Under the pieces are notes generated by a model that searched no databases, was not told the origin of the DNA, and was given only the letters and a program-made list of their open reading frames with translations. Positions 13,147 to 21,187 of a stretch of 21,298 nucleotides of DNA are shown here, one piece after another. Position 1 is the stretch's first letter, and every line of letters begins with the position of its first letter. Source of the stretch: a bacterium (GTDB lineage: Bacteria > SM23-81 > DAOVCL01); contig JAOZPP010000057.1 in the NCBI GenBank assembly GCA_029932675.1, positions 1-21,298 on the forward strand. Reading direction: 5' to 3'. The translations under genes and the position numbers were made by a program.

Positions 13147-16100
13147 ATGAGGAAATCCATCCTCTCTGTTCTTTTTTTAGCCCTGCTTGCGGGCAGGTGT
13201 TTGGGGGCTGAGGGGGGGGAAGGGAGTGGGTGGCCGTTAGCGGATGGCAAGGAGATTTACCTAAAGGGGAGGTCTCCCCTTCCAGTGGTAGCCGAGTCCA
13301 CCCATACCTATGATGTTCTGCATTACCGGCTTGACCTCTATTTTCCGATGACCTCGGACTACTTAGAGGGAACGGCAATTATTGCTTGTCGCAGCCAGGT
13401 GGAGGGGCTCTCCTCGCTGGATCTGGACTGTGTTTCTTTTTCTGTGGATACAGTGAAGATAAATGGGGTAATCGCTCCCCTTTGGCAACTCTCCGATGAG
13501 AAGTTGCAGATTGAGGATATGGGTATGACCTTCTCCCTGGGTGACTCCTTTGATGTGGAAGTCACCTACCATGGGCACCCAGCAAGGGGGTATTATTTCT
13601 TTTATGCCAGTGGTGGGGTGCCTGCCACAGGCTTTACCACTTGTGAGCCCTCCGACTCGCGATATTGGTTCCCTTGTTTCGACAAGCCCTGGGATAAAGC
13701 GGACTACGGCAGCCAGTTAAATGCCACTGTCCCCTTGGGCTATCAGGTTGCCTCCAACGGCCTTCTTATGGAGGTGGACACAACATCCACCAAGAAGGGT
13801 GACCTGGTTACCTACCATTGGGATGAAACCCACAGCATTGCTACCTACCTGATCTCGGTGGCCATCTCGAAGTATGCTATTATCAATGATAACTTCTACT
13901 CGCCCTACGGGGATACCATCTTGGTGCAACACTTCGTCTATCACCCAGACTCTATCAAGGCGTTGCAAAACTTTGCTAAGGTTCCCGATATGATGGGATT
14001 CTATGCCAGCCGCTTTGGAGACTATCCTTTCTCTAAGTATGGGATGGCCACAGTAGCTGGCTTCGGTGGGGGTATGGAGCACCAGACGATGACCACCATT
14101 GGCCGGTTTGCTGCGACGAGTGGATGGGAGGAAGGGGTGGCCCATGAGCTTGCCCATCAATGGTGGGGGGATATGATTACCTGTGCAGACTGGGCAAGCA
14201 TCTGGCTCAACGAGGGATTTGCCACCTATTCTGAGGCCTTGTGGGTAGAAGATGAATACGGTTCGGCAGCAATGCATCAGGAGATGAATGGAAGGGCGAA
14301 CACCTATTTTAGGGTGGCTGGTAATGACTTTCCCATTTATGATCCCCCTCCCGGGCGTCTCTTTGATCTAGCCCGCATCTACTATAAGGGAGCATGGGTA
14401 TTGCATATGTTGCGGCACGTGGTAGGGGATGACAATTTCTGGGGGATACTTCAGGCATATTACGATGCCTACAAGTATGGGATAGCGACTATCCCCCAGT
14501 TCCAGGAGGTCTGTGAGGGGGTGTATGGTGGGGATCTGGACTGGTTCTTCCAGGAGTGGATCTACCAGGCTGGTTATCCCCAATATGAATTTCTCTGGAC
14601 CTCCCAAGATGTTGATCCTGGCTACTTAGTTGATGTCTATATCCGACAGGTGCAGGATGATTTCCCCCCCTTTAAAATGCCGATGGATTTGGATATCATC
14701 CTGCCCGATACCCAGATAACTGAAAGGGTTATGGTGGACGATTGGGGGGAGCATTTTGAGTTTATGGTGGACTCTCTGCCCACGGGGGTTGTACTGGACA
14801 AAGATAACTGGGTCTTAAAGGAGGTAATCCCGATAACCACCCCTCTTCTTTCTACTCTTGGCTATACCGTAGAAGATGGGGTGGGGAACGATAATGGCCG
14901 CCCTGACCCAGGGGAGGTTGTGGAGTTAAGGGTGGAGGTTTACAATCGGGGGATACCTGCCCTTGATCTTACTGGCACTATCTGGACCAGATGTCCCTAC
15001 ATCAACATTACCGATGCCCAAGCAGACTTTGACTCGGTAGGGGTGGAGGACTCGGTGGAGAACCTAACCGATCCCTTTGGCTTTGCGGTGGATTCTGATG
15101 CCCCCAGCCATACTGCCCTTATCTTCTTGGAGCTAAATGCGGATGGTGGTTATCACAAGACTGACAGCCTCTGGGTTGAGGTTGGCCCTTCCCCAGTCCT
15201 CTTGGTTGACGATGATGGGGGGGCTAATTATCAGGGCTATTATGAGGCCAGCCTTTCCAGACTTGTCCCCTATGATCTCTGGGAGACGGCCGGGCAGGGT
15301 TCACCTGGGGAGACATTAAGCCATTACCAAGCGGTTATTTGGCTTACGGGAAATGACTCCTTGAGCAGTTTGACTTCCGGGGAGCAGGCCGATGTTGCTG
15401 CTTATCTGGAGGGGGGAGGGAACCTCTTCCTCAGTGGGGAGGATATAGGTTATGATCTGGTAGAGGAGGGGGATGCTTCGGACACAGCGTTTTATCATCA
15501 GGTTCTCCATTCCGCCTATGGAGGCCAGGTTGAGGAGAGGGATATGCTCTTTGGGGTAAGTGGTGATCCTATTACCGATGGGTTAATGCTCTATCTCAAT
15601 GGCTATGGGGGGGCAGACAACCAGAGGCATCCAGATGCGGTCTCTCCGCTTTCCGGGGCGGTGACCATCTTTAGGTACTATCCTTCCGGGTCTCCTGAGT
15701 CCGCGGCTATCAGGTATGCGGGTTCCGGACATCTGGTCTATTTTGGTTTTGGGTTTGAGGCCCTTACTGGGGATACCCCTGGGCAGAGCTTGGAGGCGAG
15801 AACAGAGCTGTTAAACAGCATCCTGAGTTGGTTTGGGGTAACTACTGGGGTCAAAGGGGAAGGGGAGAACGAGTCCATCCCCTCGGGGTACACCCTGCTG
15901 CAGAACTACCCCAATCCGTTTAACTCCGCTACCGTTATCCGCTACTACCTCCCAGCGGTCAGTGGACAGCAACCAGTTGTCAGCCTAAAGATCTACAACA
16001 TCCTTGGTCAGGAGGTGAGAACCTTGGTGGATGGGGAGCAGGCCCCTGGTCGCTACTCTGTGGTCTGGGACGGTCGGGATGGAAGGGGTAGGAGGGTTGC

Positions 16101-16173
16101 CTCAGGGGTGTATCTCTGCCGAATGAAGGCCCCAGGTTTTGAGCAGGTTAGGAGGTTGATCCTCATAAAATAG
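13147..16173 (+). CDS. Secreted M1-family metallopeptidase with T9SS/FlgD C-terminus
   Basis: This 1008-residue extracellular aminopeptidase has a signal peptide of about 20 residues (ILSVLFLALLAGRCLG), then the M1 N-terminal beta domain. The zinc site HELAHQWWGD has H333, E334 and H337, with the third ligand E356 in LNEGFAT, exactly 18 residues after H337. The substrate-binding GAMEN loop reads GGMEH (308-312), so the Asn is replaced by His. A second part (about 565-680) looks like an Ig/CARDB-type stalk. Residues 685-890 begin PVLLVDDDGGANYQGYYEA and resemble a glutamine-amidotransferase-like fold common in such secreted proteins. A C-terminal sorting domain starts at NYPNPFN (residue 920). 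It should digest peptides outside the cell. Neighbour and domain sharing suggest it works with the upstream repeat protein, and a terminator closes the unit. Confidence 0.9.
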   Translation: MRKSILSVLFLALLAGRCLGAEGGEGSGWPLADGKEIYLKGRSPLPVVAESTHTYDVLHYRLDLYFPMTSDYLEGTAIIACRSQVEGLSSLDLDCVSFSVDTVKINGVIAPLWQLSDEKLQIEDMGMTFSLGDSFDVEVTYHGHPARGYYFFYASGGVPATGFTTCEPSDSRYWFPCFDKPWDKADYGSQLNATVPLGYQVASNGLLMEVDTTSTKKGDLVTYHWDETHSIATYLISVAISKYAIINDNFYSPYGDTILVQHFVYHPDSIKALQNFAKVPDMMGFYASRFGDYPFSKYGMATVAGFGGGMEHQTMTTIGRFAATSGWEEGVAHELAHQWWGDMITCADWASIWLNEGFATYSEALWVEDEYGSAAMHQEMNGRANTYFRVAGNDFPIYDPPPGRLFDLARIYYKGAWVLHMLRHVVGDDNFWGILQAYYDAYKYGIATIPQFQEVCEGVYGGDLDWFFQEWIYQAGYPQYEFLWTSQDVDPGYLVDVYIRQVQDDFPPFKMPMDLDIILPDTQITERVMVDDWGEHFEFMVDSLPTGVVLDKDNWVLKEVIPITTPLLSTLGYTVEDGVGNDNGRPDPGEVVELRVEVYNRGIPALDLTGTIWTRCPYINITDAQADFDSVGVEDSVENLTDPFGFAVDSDAPSHTALIFLELNADGGYHKTDSLWVEVGPSPVLLVDDDGGANYQGYYEASLSRLVPYDLWETAGQGSPGETLSHYQAVIWLTGNDSLSSLTSGEQADVAAYLEGGGNLFLSGEDIGYDLVEEGDASDTAFYHQVLHSAYGGQVEERDMLFGVSGDPITDGLMLYLNGYGGADNQRHPDAVSPLSGAVTIFRYYPSGSPESAAIRYAGSGHLVYFGFGFEALTGDTPGQSLEARTELLNSILSWFGVTTGVKGEGENESIPSGYTLLQNYPNPFNSATVIRYYLPAVSGQQPVVSLKIYNILGQEVRTLVDGEQAPGRYSVVWDGRDGRGRRVASGVYLCRMKAPGFEQVRRLILIK
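15950..15984 (+). repeat. Heptanucleotide repeat inside the second sorting domain
   Basis: Five in-register 7-base units (TCCCAGC, GGTCAGT, GGACAGC, AACCAGT, TGTCAGC) encode LPAVSGQQPVVS immediately before SLKIYNILGQE. This is the same loop and the same repeat class as at 12829-12884. Confidence 0.72.
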
Positions 16174-16213
16174 GCCATCCATTTCAGGGGGAATAGGTGT
16201 CCAATAGAGGGAG

Positions 16214-16243
16214 AACCGCCAGAGGGGTTACTCTGGCGGTTTT
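16214..16243 (+). terminator. Intrinsic terminator after the M1 peptidase
   Basis: An 11-base-pair perfect stem (AACCGCCAGAG / CTCTGGCGGTT) with a GGGTTA loop ends in a short T run, 40 bases after the stop codon. The T run is only about four bases, so strength is uncertain, but the stem is GC-rich. Confidence 0.8.
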
Positions 16244-16341
16244 CATATGAAGTTCCCTCCTATCCCTATTGCTTCACAAGGGGTGTTTAAGGGCCTTCTT
16301 CTAATGCTACTTCAGCGTCAAAGAGGGTTGGTTTTTTCACC
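16244..16341. other. Intergenic stretch with no recognised gene
   Basis: No ORF, RNA or repeat of note was seen here. AAGAGGGTT occurs at 16321-16329 and again at 16352-16360, flanking the -35 box of the next promoter; it might be an operator repeat, but nine bases may be chance. Confidence 0.4.
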
Positions 16342-16370
16342 TTGACAGGGCAAGAGGGTTTTGCTAATTT
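16342..16370 (+). promoter_or_regulatory. Promoter of the helicase gene
   Basis: TTGACA (16342-16347), 17 bases, then TAATTT (16365-16370) preceded by TGC, which gives an extended -10. Transcription would start near 16377 and leave a leader of about 65 bases. No LexA-like GAAC/GTTC palindrome was seen. Confidence 0.65.
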
Positions 16371-16440
16371 TATCGATCAGAATCCTTCAGAAATCTCGAT
16401 TGGTTAAAGTTAACTATGTAAAGGGCTAAACTTAGCATCG

Positions 16441-18585
16441 GTGGCTATGAAGAATCTTTTGGATGATCTCAATCCAGCACAAAGGGAGGCGGTTGAACAC
16501 ACAGAGGGTCCGCTTCTAATTTTGGCGGGAGCAGGAAGTGGGAAGACAAGGGTGCTCACTTATCGGGTGGCCTACCTTATTGCCCATAAAGGGGTTAGCC
16601 CGATGAACATACTGGCTGTCACCTTCACCAATAAGGCAGCAAAGGAGATGGGGGAGAGAATTAACCAGCTTCTCCCCCAAAGGACAGCGAGCCCCTGGGT
16701 GGCCACCATTCACTCCACCTGTGCTAAGATTTTGAGGAGGCATATTGATCTAATGGGATTTACCCCCCGATTTACGATCTATGACGAGGATGACCAACTC
16801 TCGCTGATTAAGAGGCTGATGGAGGAGTTGGAACTTCCCAAGTTGCGCTTTCCACCGGCTCTGGTGAGGGCGAAGATTGAATGGGCCAAGAACAACCTCA
16901 TTGGAGATGAAGAGTATGGTCGAGATAGCAGGGATTATTTGGAGAGGGTGGTGGCTGAGGTCTACGAGCATTACCAGCAAAGACTGCGCAGCTACGATGC
17001 CTTAGACTTCTCTGACTTAATAATGAAGACAGTTGAGCTTTTCTCAGCCTTTCCCCACATCCTTGGTCATTATCAGCAAAGGTTTAGGTATATTTTAGTG
17101 GATGAATACCAGGATACAAATTATGCCCAATACAGATGGCTTAACCTCTTGGCCTCCGCCCATCACAACCTCTGCGTGGTCGGGGATGACGACCAGTCGA
17201 TTTATGGATGGAGGGGAGCCGATGTAAGGAATATACTCGACTTTGAGAAGGACTATCCAAAGGCCAAAGTGGTTAAGTTGGAGAGGAACTATCGTTCCAC
17301 CCAAATGATCTTGCAGGCTGCCGGCTCTGTAGTAAAGAACAACTTTGGCCGGAAGGGTAAGCAACTCTGGACGGAGAGGGAAGGAGGGGAGAAGATTATC
17401 CTCATTGGGTGTGGGGATGAGAGGGAAGAGGCAGCCTCCATCCTTCAGGTTATTGAGGACCTAATGAGGAGGGAGAGGAGGAGATATGGAGATTTTGCCA
17501 TCCTCTACCGCACAAACGCCCAGTCCCGGATATTGGAGGAGGAGTTCAAGAGGGAGGCTATCCCCTATACTATCGTAGGAGGATTGAGGTTCTATGAGAG
17601 GAGGGAGGTAAAGGACATCCTGGCTTACCTGAGGGTTATCGCCAATCCCTTGGATGAGACCAGCCTCCTGAGGGTAATTAATGTTCCCCCCCGCGGGATA
17701 GGTGAAGGGACGAGGGCGAAGATCGTCAGATATGCTCAGGAGCAAAGTATCCCCCTTTTCGAAGCAATGCAAAGGGTTGCGGAGGTGGAGGGACTGCAAA
17801 CTTCTTATAGGAGGGCAGTTGAAGGATTTGTTCGGTTGATAACCCAACTGCAAGTCGAGTCAAGGAATATTTCTTTGCCCAAGCTGGTAGAGATGACCAT
17901 CGCCCGCACTGGTTACCGCTCACTATTAGAAGCCCAAGGAACCCTGGAAGCCCAGGGGAGGATGGAAAACCTTGGGGAGCTCCTTAATTCAGTTAGGGAC
18001 TTCGCTGAAAGGAATCCGCAGCCATCTCTGCAGGCATATCTGGAGGAAGTTTCTCTCCTCACCGAGATCGATGGTTGGGAAGGAACTTCTCAGGCGGTCA
18101 CCTTGATGACCCTACACAATGCTAAGGGGTTGGAGTTCCCAGTTGTCTTCATCTGTGGGTTAGAGGAAGGGCTCTTCCCGGTTACTCATTCCTTAGATAG
18201 CTTGGAGAAGTTAGAGGAGGAGAGAAGGCTCTTCTATGTGGGTCTTACTCGAGCCAAGGATAGGGTCATTCTCACTTATGCCAAGAGGAGGAGGAAATTC
18301 GAAGGGAATTACCGGAGCATACCTTCCTGCTTTTTGGGGGAGATCCCCCCGGAGCTTTTGGAGAAGAGGGTTCCAGATTCTGGGTGGGGTGGGGGGTGGA
18401 AGAGCGAGTTTACCCCCTTTGGGCTCAAGAAGGGAAGCGTCATCAGGCATTCATCCTGGGGGGAAGGGGTGGTGATGAAGAGCGAAGGCTCTGGGGAGAA
18501 CCTTAAATTAACCGTTATGTTCCCTGGCCACAGCCTAAAGAAGATTCTGGCCAAATATGCGGACTTAGAGATTATCTCCTATTAA
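16441..18585 (+). CDS. pcrA: ATP-dependent DNA helicase of the PcrA/UvrD type
   Basis: This is a 714-residue superfamily 1A 3'-5' helicase. The Q-motif region LNPAQREAV and Walker A AGAGSGKT (residues 29-36) open the protein. AVTFTNKAAKEM is motif Ia, DEYQDTN (221-227) is motif II, and VGDDDQSIYGWRGA is motif III. LERNYRST is motif IV, TLHNAKGLEFPVVF is motif V, and VGLTRAKDRVILTYA is motif VI. The C-terminal GSVIRHSSWGEGVVM...LTVMFPGHSLKKIL tail is the Tudor-like domain that contacts RNA polymerase in PcrA. All motifs are intact, so it should unwind DNA during repair and conflict resolution. The start is uncertain: GTG at 16441 or ATG at 16447, neither with a clean ribosome site. It is transcribed alone from its own promoter. 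Confidence 0.95.
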   Translation: MAMKNLLDDLNPAQREAVEHTEGPLLILAGAGSGKTRVLTYRVAYLIAHKGVSPMNILAVTFTNKAAKEMGERINQLLPQRTASPWVATIHSTCAKILRRHIDLMGFTPRFTIYDEDDQLSLIKRLMEELELPKLRFPPALVRAKIEWAKNNLIGDEEYGRDSRDYLERVVAEVYEHYQQRLRSYDALDFSDLIMKTVELFSAFPHILGHYQQRFRYILVDEYQDTNYAQYRWLNLLASAHHNLCVVGDDDQSIYGWRGADVRNILDFEKDYPKAKVVKLERNYRSTQMILQAAGSVVKNNFGRKGKQLWTEREGGEKIILIGCGDEREEAASILQVIEDLMRRERRRYGDFAILYRTNAQSRILEEEFKREAIPYTIVGGLRFYERREVKDILAYLRVIANPLDETSLLRVINVPPRGIGEGTRAKIVRYAQEQSIPLFEAMQRVAEVEGLQTSYRRAVEGFVRLITQLQVESRNISLPKLVEMTIARTGYRSLLEAQGTLEAQGRMENLGELLNSVRDFAERNPQPSLQAYLEEVSLLTEIDGWEGTSQAVTLMTLHNAKGLEFPVVFICGLEEGLFPVTHSLDSLEKLEEERRLFYVGLTRAKDRVILTYAKRRRKFEGNYRSIPSCFLGEIPPELLEKRVPDSGWGGGWKSEFTPFGLKKGSVIRHSSWGEGVVMKSEGSGENLKLTVMFPGHSLKKILAKYADLEIISY

Positions 18586-18592
18586 GAGTTTA

Positions 18593-18611
18593 GGTTTAAA
18601 CCGATTTTTTT
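18593..18611 (+). terminator. Weak terminator-like palindrome
   Basis: GGTTTAAACC (18593-18602) is followed by GA and seven T residues. The palindrome has no loop of its own, so any hairpin is small; treat this as a possible weak stop for the helicase transcript. Confidence 0.3.
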
Positions 18612-18612
18612 C

Positions 18613-18641
18613 TTGACAATTATAGGTTGGACTATTATATT
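18613..18641 (+). promoter_or_regulatory. Promoter of the dtxR-feoAB operon
   Basis: TTGACA (18613-18618), exactly 17 bases, then TATATT (18636-18641) is a near-consensus sigma-70 type promoter. The start point falls near 18648, inside the DtxR-like box. Confidence 0.8.
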
Positions 18642-18659
18642 TAGCCATGCCTAACATTG
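18641..18659 (+). promoter_or_regulatory. DtxR-like operator over the feo promoter
   Basis: TTAGCCATGCCTAA (18641-18654) is a near-perfect 14-base palindrome, mismatched only at its fifth and tenth positions. The 19 bases from 18641 match the DtxR/IdeR consensus (TTAGGYTAGSCTWACCTAA) at 13 positions by eye. It abuts the -10 box and covers the start point, so bound repressor would block RNA polymerase. Autoregulation by the regulator encoded just downstream is a natural reading. Confidence 0.65.
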
Positions 18660-18661
18660 TT

Positions 18662-18667
18662 GGGAGG
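18662..18667 (+). promoter_or_regulatory. Shine-Dalgarno deciding the regulator start
   Basis: GGGAGG (18662-18667) is 8 bases before the ATG at 18676. The in-frame GTG at 18667 overlaps this site itself, so the ATG is the likely start. Confidence 0.65.
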
Positions 18668-18675
18668 TGGTGGAG

Positions 18676-19143
18676 ATGACAGACTTGACCCCAAGCCTCG
18701 AGGATTATTTAGAGGCCATCCTGATCATCGGGTCGAAGGAGAAGGTGGCCAGGGTGAGAAACATAGCCAAGTTCCTTGATGTGAAGACGGCTTCGGTAAT
18801 AGGTGCTCTAAAGGCTCTTGTGGAGAGGGGGTTGGTAGTTCACGAGAGATATGGCTATGTGGAGCTTACCCCCCAAGGTAGAGAGATAGCCGATGAAATT
18901 TACGCCAAACATCAAACCCTGGTCAAGTTCCTCAATGGAATACTGGGCGTGGATCTGGAGACGGCGACAAAAGATGCCTGTAAGATTGAGCATTACATTC
19001 ATCAGGAATCCTTGGTGAGGATCAACAAGTTCATAGAGTTCATAGAGACCTGTCCTGAAGGTTTTCCCTCTTGGCTTGCCAGTTTTAGATACTTTGCTAA
19101 ATTTAATAGACGGCCAGAATCCTGCCCAAAGGGAAGAAAGTGA
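18676..19143 (+). CDS. DtxR/MntR-family metal-dependent repressor
   Basis: This 155-residue regulator has an N-terminal winged helix (LEDYLEAILI, VRNIAKFLDVKTASVIGALK, LVVHERYGYVELTPQG) and a dimerisation/metal-binding domain, but no SH3-like third domain, as in MntR. H79, C102, E105 and H106 take the same numbers as in diphtheria DtxR (DACKIEH motif), while D10 and E13 correspond to the D8 and E11 of MntR. The site therefore mixes iron-type Cys with a manganese-type Asp. With Fe2+ (or Mn2+) bound it would dimerise and repress the operon. A C-terminal tail (ETCP...ESCP) adds two Cys residues. The start is the ATG at 18676. The neighbouring feo genes and operator support an iron role, but the metal is inference. 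Confidence 0.88.
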   Translation: MTDLTPSLEDYLEAILIIGSKEKVARVRNIAKFLDVKTASVIGALKALVERGLVVHERYGYVELTPQGREIADEIYAKHQTLVKFLNGILGVDLETATKDACKIEHYIHQESLVRINKFIEFIETCPEGFPSWLASFRYFAKFNRRPESCPKGRK

Positions 19144-19182
19144 ACTTTAATGTTTTTGAAAATGAAAACTAAGTGGTGAGAG

Positions 19183-19410
19183 ATGAAGGAACTTGCGCAG
19201 ATGAAAAGGGGAGAGAGGGGAAGAGTGGTGAAGATTGAGGGTGGATTTGGGCTCTTAAGGAGGTTAGAGGCTCTGGGGATAAGGGAAGGTATAAAGATCA
19301 CTAAGGCAAGCGCCCAAATAATGAGGGGGCCTATTACCGTAAGGGTGGGTAATACCGAGGTAGCTATTGGCTATGGAATGGCCAAAAGGGTCTTTGTGGA
19401 GGTAGAATGA
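19183..19410 (+). CDS. feoA: FeoA, ferrous iron transport accessory protein
   Basis: This 75-residue cytoplasmic SH3-like beta-barrel protein assists FeoB. Typical features are MKRGERGRVVKIEGG, LLRRLEALGIREGIKITK and the strand-rich IMRGPITVRVGNTEVAIGYGMAKRVFVEVE. The length is normal for a free-standing FeoA. It starts 39 bases after the regulator, probably on the same message, and overlaps feoB by four bases (ATGA), the common arrangement. The ribosome site is weak (purine-rich GTGAGAG), so expression may rest on translation from upstream. How FeoA stimulates iron uptake is still debated. Confidence 0.93.
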   Translation: MKELAQMKRGERGRVVKIEGGFGLLRRLEALGIREGIKITKASAQIMRGPITVRVGNTEVAIGYGMAKRVFVEVE

Positions 19411-21128
19411 GGAGAATTCTCTTAATGGGTAACCCCAATGTGGGGAAGAGTGTCGTCTTTACCCGTTTAACGGGGGTGAATGTCATTACCTCCAATTACC
19501 CTGGCACAACAGTGGAATTTAGAAAGGGATATATGAAATATGGGGATGAGAGGATAGAGGTGGTTGATGCTCCAGGCACTTACACCCTTGAGCCAACTTC
19601 AAGGGCGGAAGAGGTAGCTGTGGAGATATTGAAGGAGGCTGAGGAAGAAGAGGGGGCGATTGTGGTAAACATCGTAGATGCTACCAACCTGGAGAGAAAC
19701 CTGAACCTCACCCTACAGTTACTTAAAAGGAGAATACCTCTCATCGTTGCCCTAAATCTCTGGGATGAGACGAAGCATACCGGTGTCTCCATAGATGTGG
19801 ATAAACTTGAAGAGAGGCTTGGCGTTCCTGTCGTCCCTACAGTGGCGGTGACCGGCGAAGGTGTAAAGAAACTGGTGGATAGGCTGGAGGAGGCCAGGGA
19901 GGGAAGATATGAGTATGAGGATGAAGAGAGATGGCATGAGGTAGGAAAGATCGTGGAGGAGACTCAGCGGGTAGGCCATCGGCACCATACTTTTTTGGAG
20001 AAATTGGCTGAAGCCTCGATTTCTCCTCCCACCGGGATACCCATTGCCTTTCTCGTTCTACTGGCTACTTTTGAGATAATCAGGTTTATTGGGGAAGGAC
20101 TTATTGGTTATGTGTTTGATCCCCTCTTTGATATACTATGGATGCCGGTGATGACGAAGTTTTCCCTCCTTCTTAGTGGAGGAGGTTTCATCCATGAGAT
20201 ACTAATCGGGAAGCTCATAGACGGCAAGATAGACTTCTTCCAGTCTTTTGGCATCCTGACCACGGGGGTCTATATCCCCATAGGTGCGGTGCTCCCCTAC
20301 ATATTTGCCTTCTATTTGGCCCTGAGTTTCTTGGAGGATTCAGGTTATCTACCTCGGCTTGCCATCCTTGTGGACAAGATAATGCATCAGTTAGGGCTTC
20401 ATGGGATGGCCATAATCCCTATGATGTTAGGGCTTGGTTGTAATGTTCCGGGAGCCCTGGCTACCAGGGTTTTAGAGACGCGGAGGGAGAGGTTTATCGG
20501 TGCTACCCTAATGGCGATTGCCGTTCCCTGTACAGCACAGATTGCTATGATTATCGGGCTGATTGGCAAATACGGAGCTAAGGGATTGGGTTTAGTGTTT
20601 GGTACACTTGTCGCCGTCTGGTTCTTGATGGGTGTTTTGATGAACTTGCTCTTCAAGGGGGAGAGTCCGGAGATTTTTGTGGAGATCCCCCCCTATCGCA
20701 TTCCCTACTTTCCTGCACTGGCTAAGAAGCTGTGGATGCGGGTTAAGGGGTTTCTCAGGGAAGCTCTGCCCTATGTCCTCTTAGGGGTATTTATTGTAAA
20801 TGTCCTTTATTCACTGAAGGTCATAGACCTTTTAGGTCGGGTTGCTGCCCCCTTGGTCACCAGGATATTGGGCCTCCCCATTGAGGCGGTGGGAGCATTG
20901 ATTATCGGTTTTTTAAGAAAGGATGTGGCCGTCGGTATGCTCGCCCCCTTGGGTTTATCTCTGAAACAACTGGTGATCTCCTCAGTTGTCCTGGCTATGT
21001 ATTTCCCCTGTGTGGCCACATTCGCTGTGCTCATCAGGGAGTTGGGTATAAAGGATATGTTGAAATCTGCGGTTATTATGATAATCTCCGCACTTCTCGT
21101 TGGAGGATTACTTAATTTGATTCTTTGA
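19407..21128 (+). CDS. feoB: FeoB, ferrous iron transporter with GTPase domain
   Basis: This 573-residue inner-membrane Fe2+ uptake protein is compact compared with about 770 residues in E. coli. The G domain carries G1 GNPNVGKS (8-15), the G2 Thr in NYPGTT, G3 DAPG and G4 NLWD. The linker (about 165-203) leads to TGIPIAFLVLLATF and the first Gate motif GLGCNVPGALATRVLETRRER with its Cys. The second Gate half has FLRKDVAVGMLAPLG and the conserved Cys in MYFPCVATFAVLIREL, and the protein ends shortly after. About eight hydrophobic segments are seen. It lacks the long periplasmic inserts and C-terminal Cys-rich extension of some homologues but appears complete. Its stop is followed by a T-rich run without a hairpin. 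Confidence 0.95.
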   Translation: MRRILLMGNPNVGKSVVFTRLTGVNVITSNYPGTTVEFRKGYMKYGDERIEVVDAPGTYTLEPTSRAEEVAVEILKEAEEEEGAIVVNIVDATNLERNLNLTLQLLKRRIPLIVALNLWDETKHTGVSIDVDKLEERLGVPVVPTVAVTGEGVKKLVDRLEEAREGRYEYEDEERWHEVGKIVEETQRVGHRHHTFLEKLAEASISPPTGIPIAFLVLLATFEIIRFIGEGLIGYVFDPLFDILWMPVMTKFSLLLSGGGFIHEILIGKLIDGKIDFFQSFGILTTGVYIPIGAVLPYIFAFYLALSFLEDSGYLPRLAILVDKIMHQLGLHGMAIIPMMLGLGCNVPGALATRVLETRRERFIGATLMAIAVPCTAQIAMIIGLIGKYGAKGLGLVFGTLVAVWFLMGVLMNLLFKGESPEIFVEIPPYRIPYFPALAKKLWMRVKGFLREALPYVLLGVFIVNVLYSLKVIDLLGRVAAPLVTRILGLPIEAVGALIIGFLRKDVAVGMLAPLGLSLKQLVISSVVLAMYFPCVATFAVLIRELGIKDMLKSAVIMIISALLVGGLLNLIL

Positions 21129-21139
21129 ATATATTTTTT

Positions 21140-21166
21140 TTGACCTAAATTAGGTTTGCCTATTAA
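21140..21166 (+). promoter_or_regulatory. Possible iron-regulated promoter downstream of feoB
   Basis: TTGACC (21140-21145) and TATTAA (21161-21166) are separated by only 15 bases, shorter than ideal. It precedes the strong ribosome site at 21188-21200 and is entirely covered by the boxes in the next entry. Confidence 0.45.
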
Positions 21167-21182
21167 AGGTAGGCTAACCAAT
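21143..21182 (+). promoter_or_regulatory. Double DtxR-like operator
   Basis: ACCTAAATTAGGT (21143-21155) is a perfect 6+1+6 palindrome. GGTTTGCCTA (21153-21162) and TAGGCTAACC (21170-21179) form a 10-base inverted repeat with one mismatch and a 7-base loop. Aligned to the DtxR/IdeR consensus, TTAGGTTTGCCTA (from 21150) and AGGCTAACC (from 21171) match it well. This contains the same TTAGG/CCTAA words as the feo operator, supporting a regulon-like control of whatever lies downstream. Confidence 0.6.
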
Positions 21183-21187
21183 AAATA

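Noticed and set aside
16214-16243. REP-like or CRISPR-like palindrome
   Set aside because: It occurs once, immediately after a stop codon and before a T run, which fits an intrinsic terminator.
16342-16440. LexA-controlled SOS operator before the helicase
   Set aside because: No GAAC-N4-GTTC or CTGT-N8-ACAG palindrome lies near the promoter.
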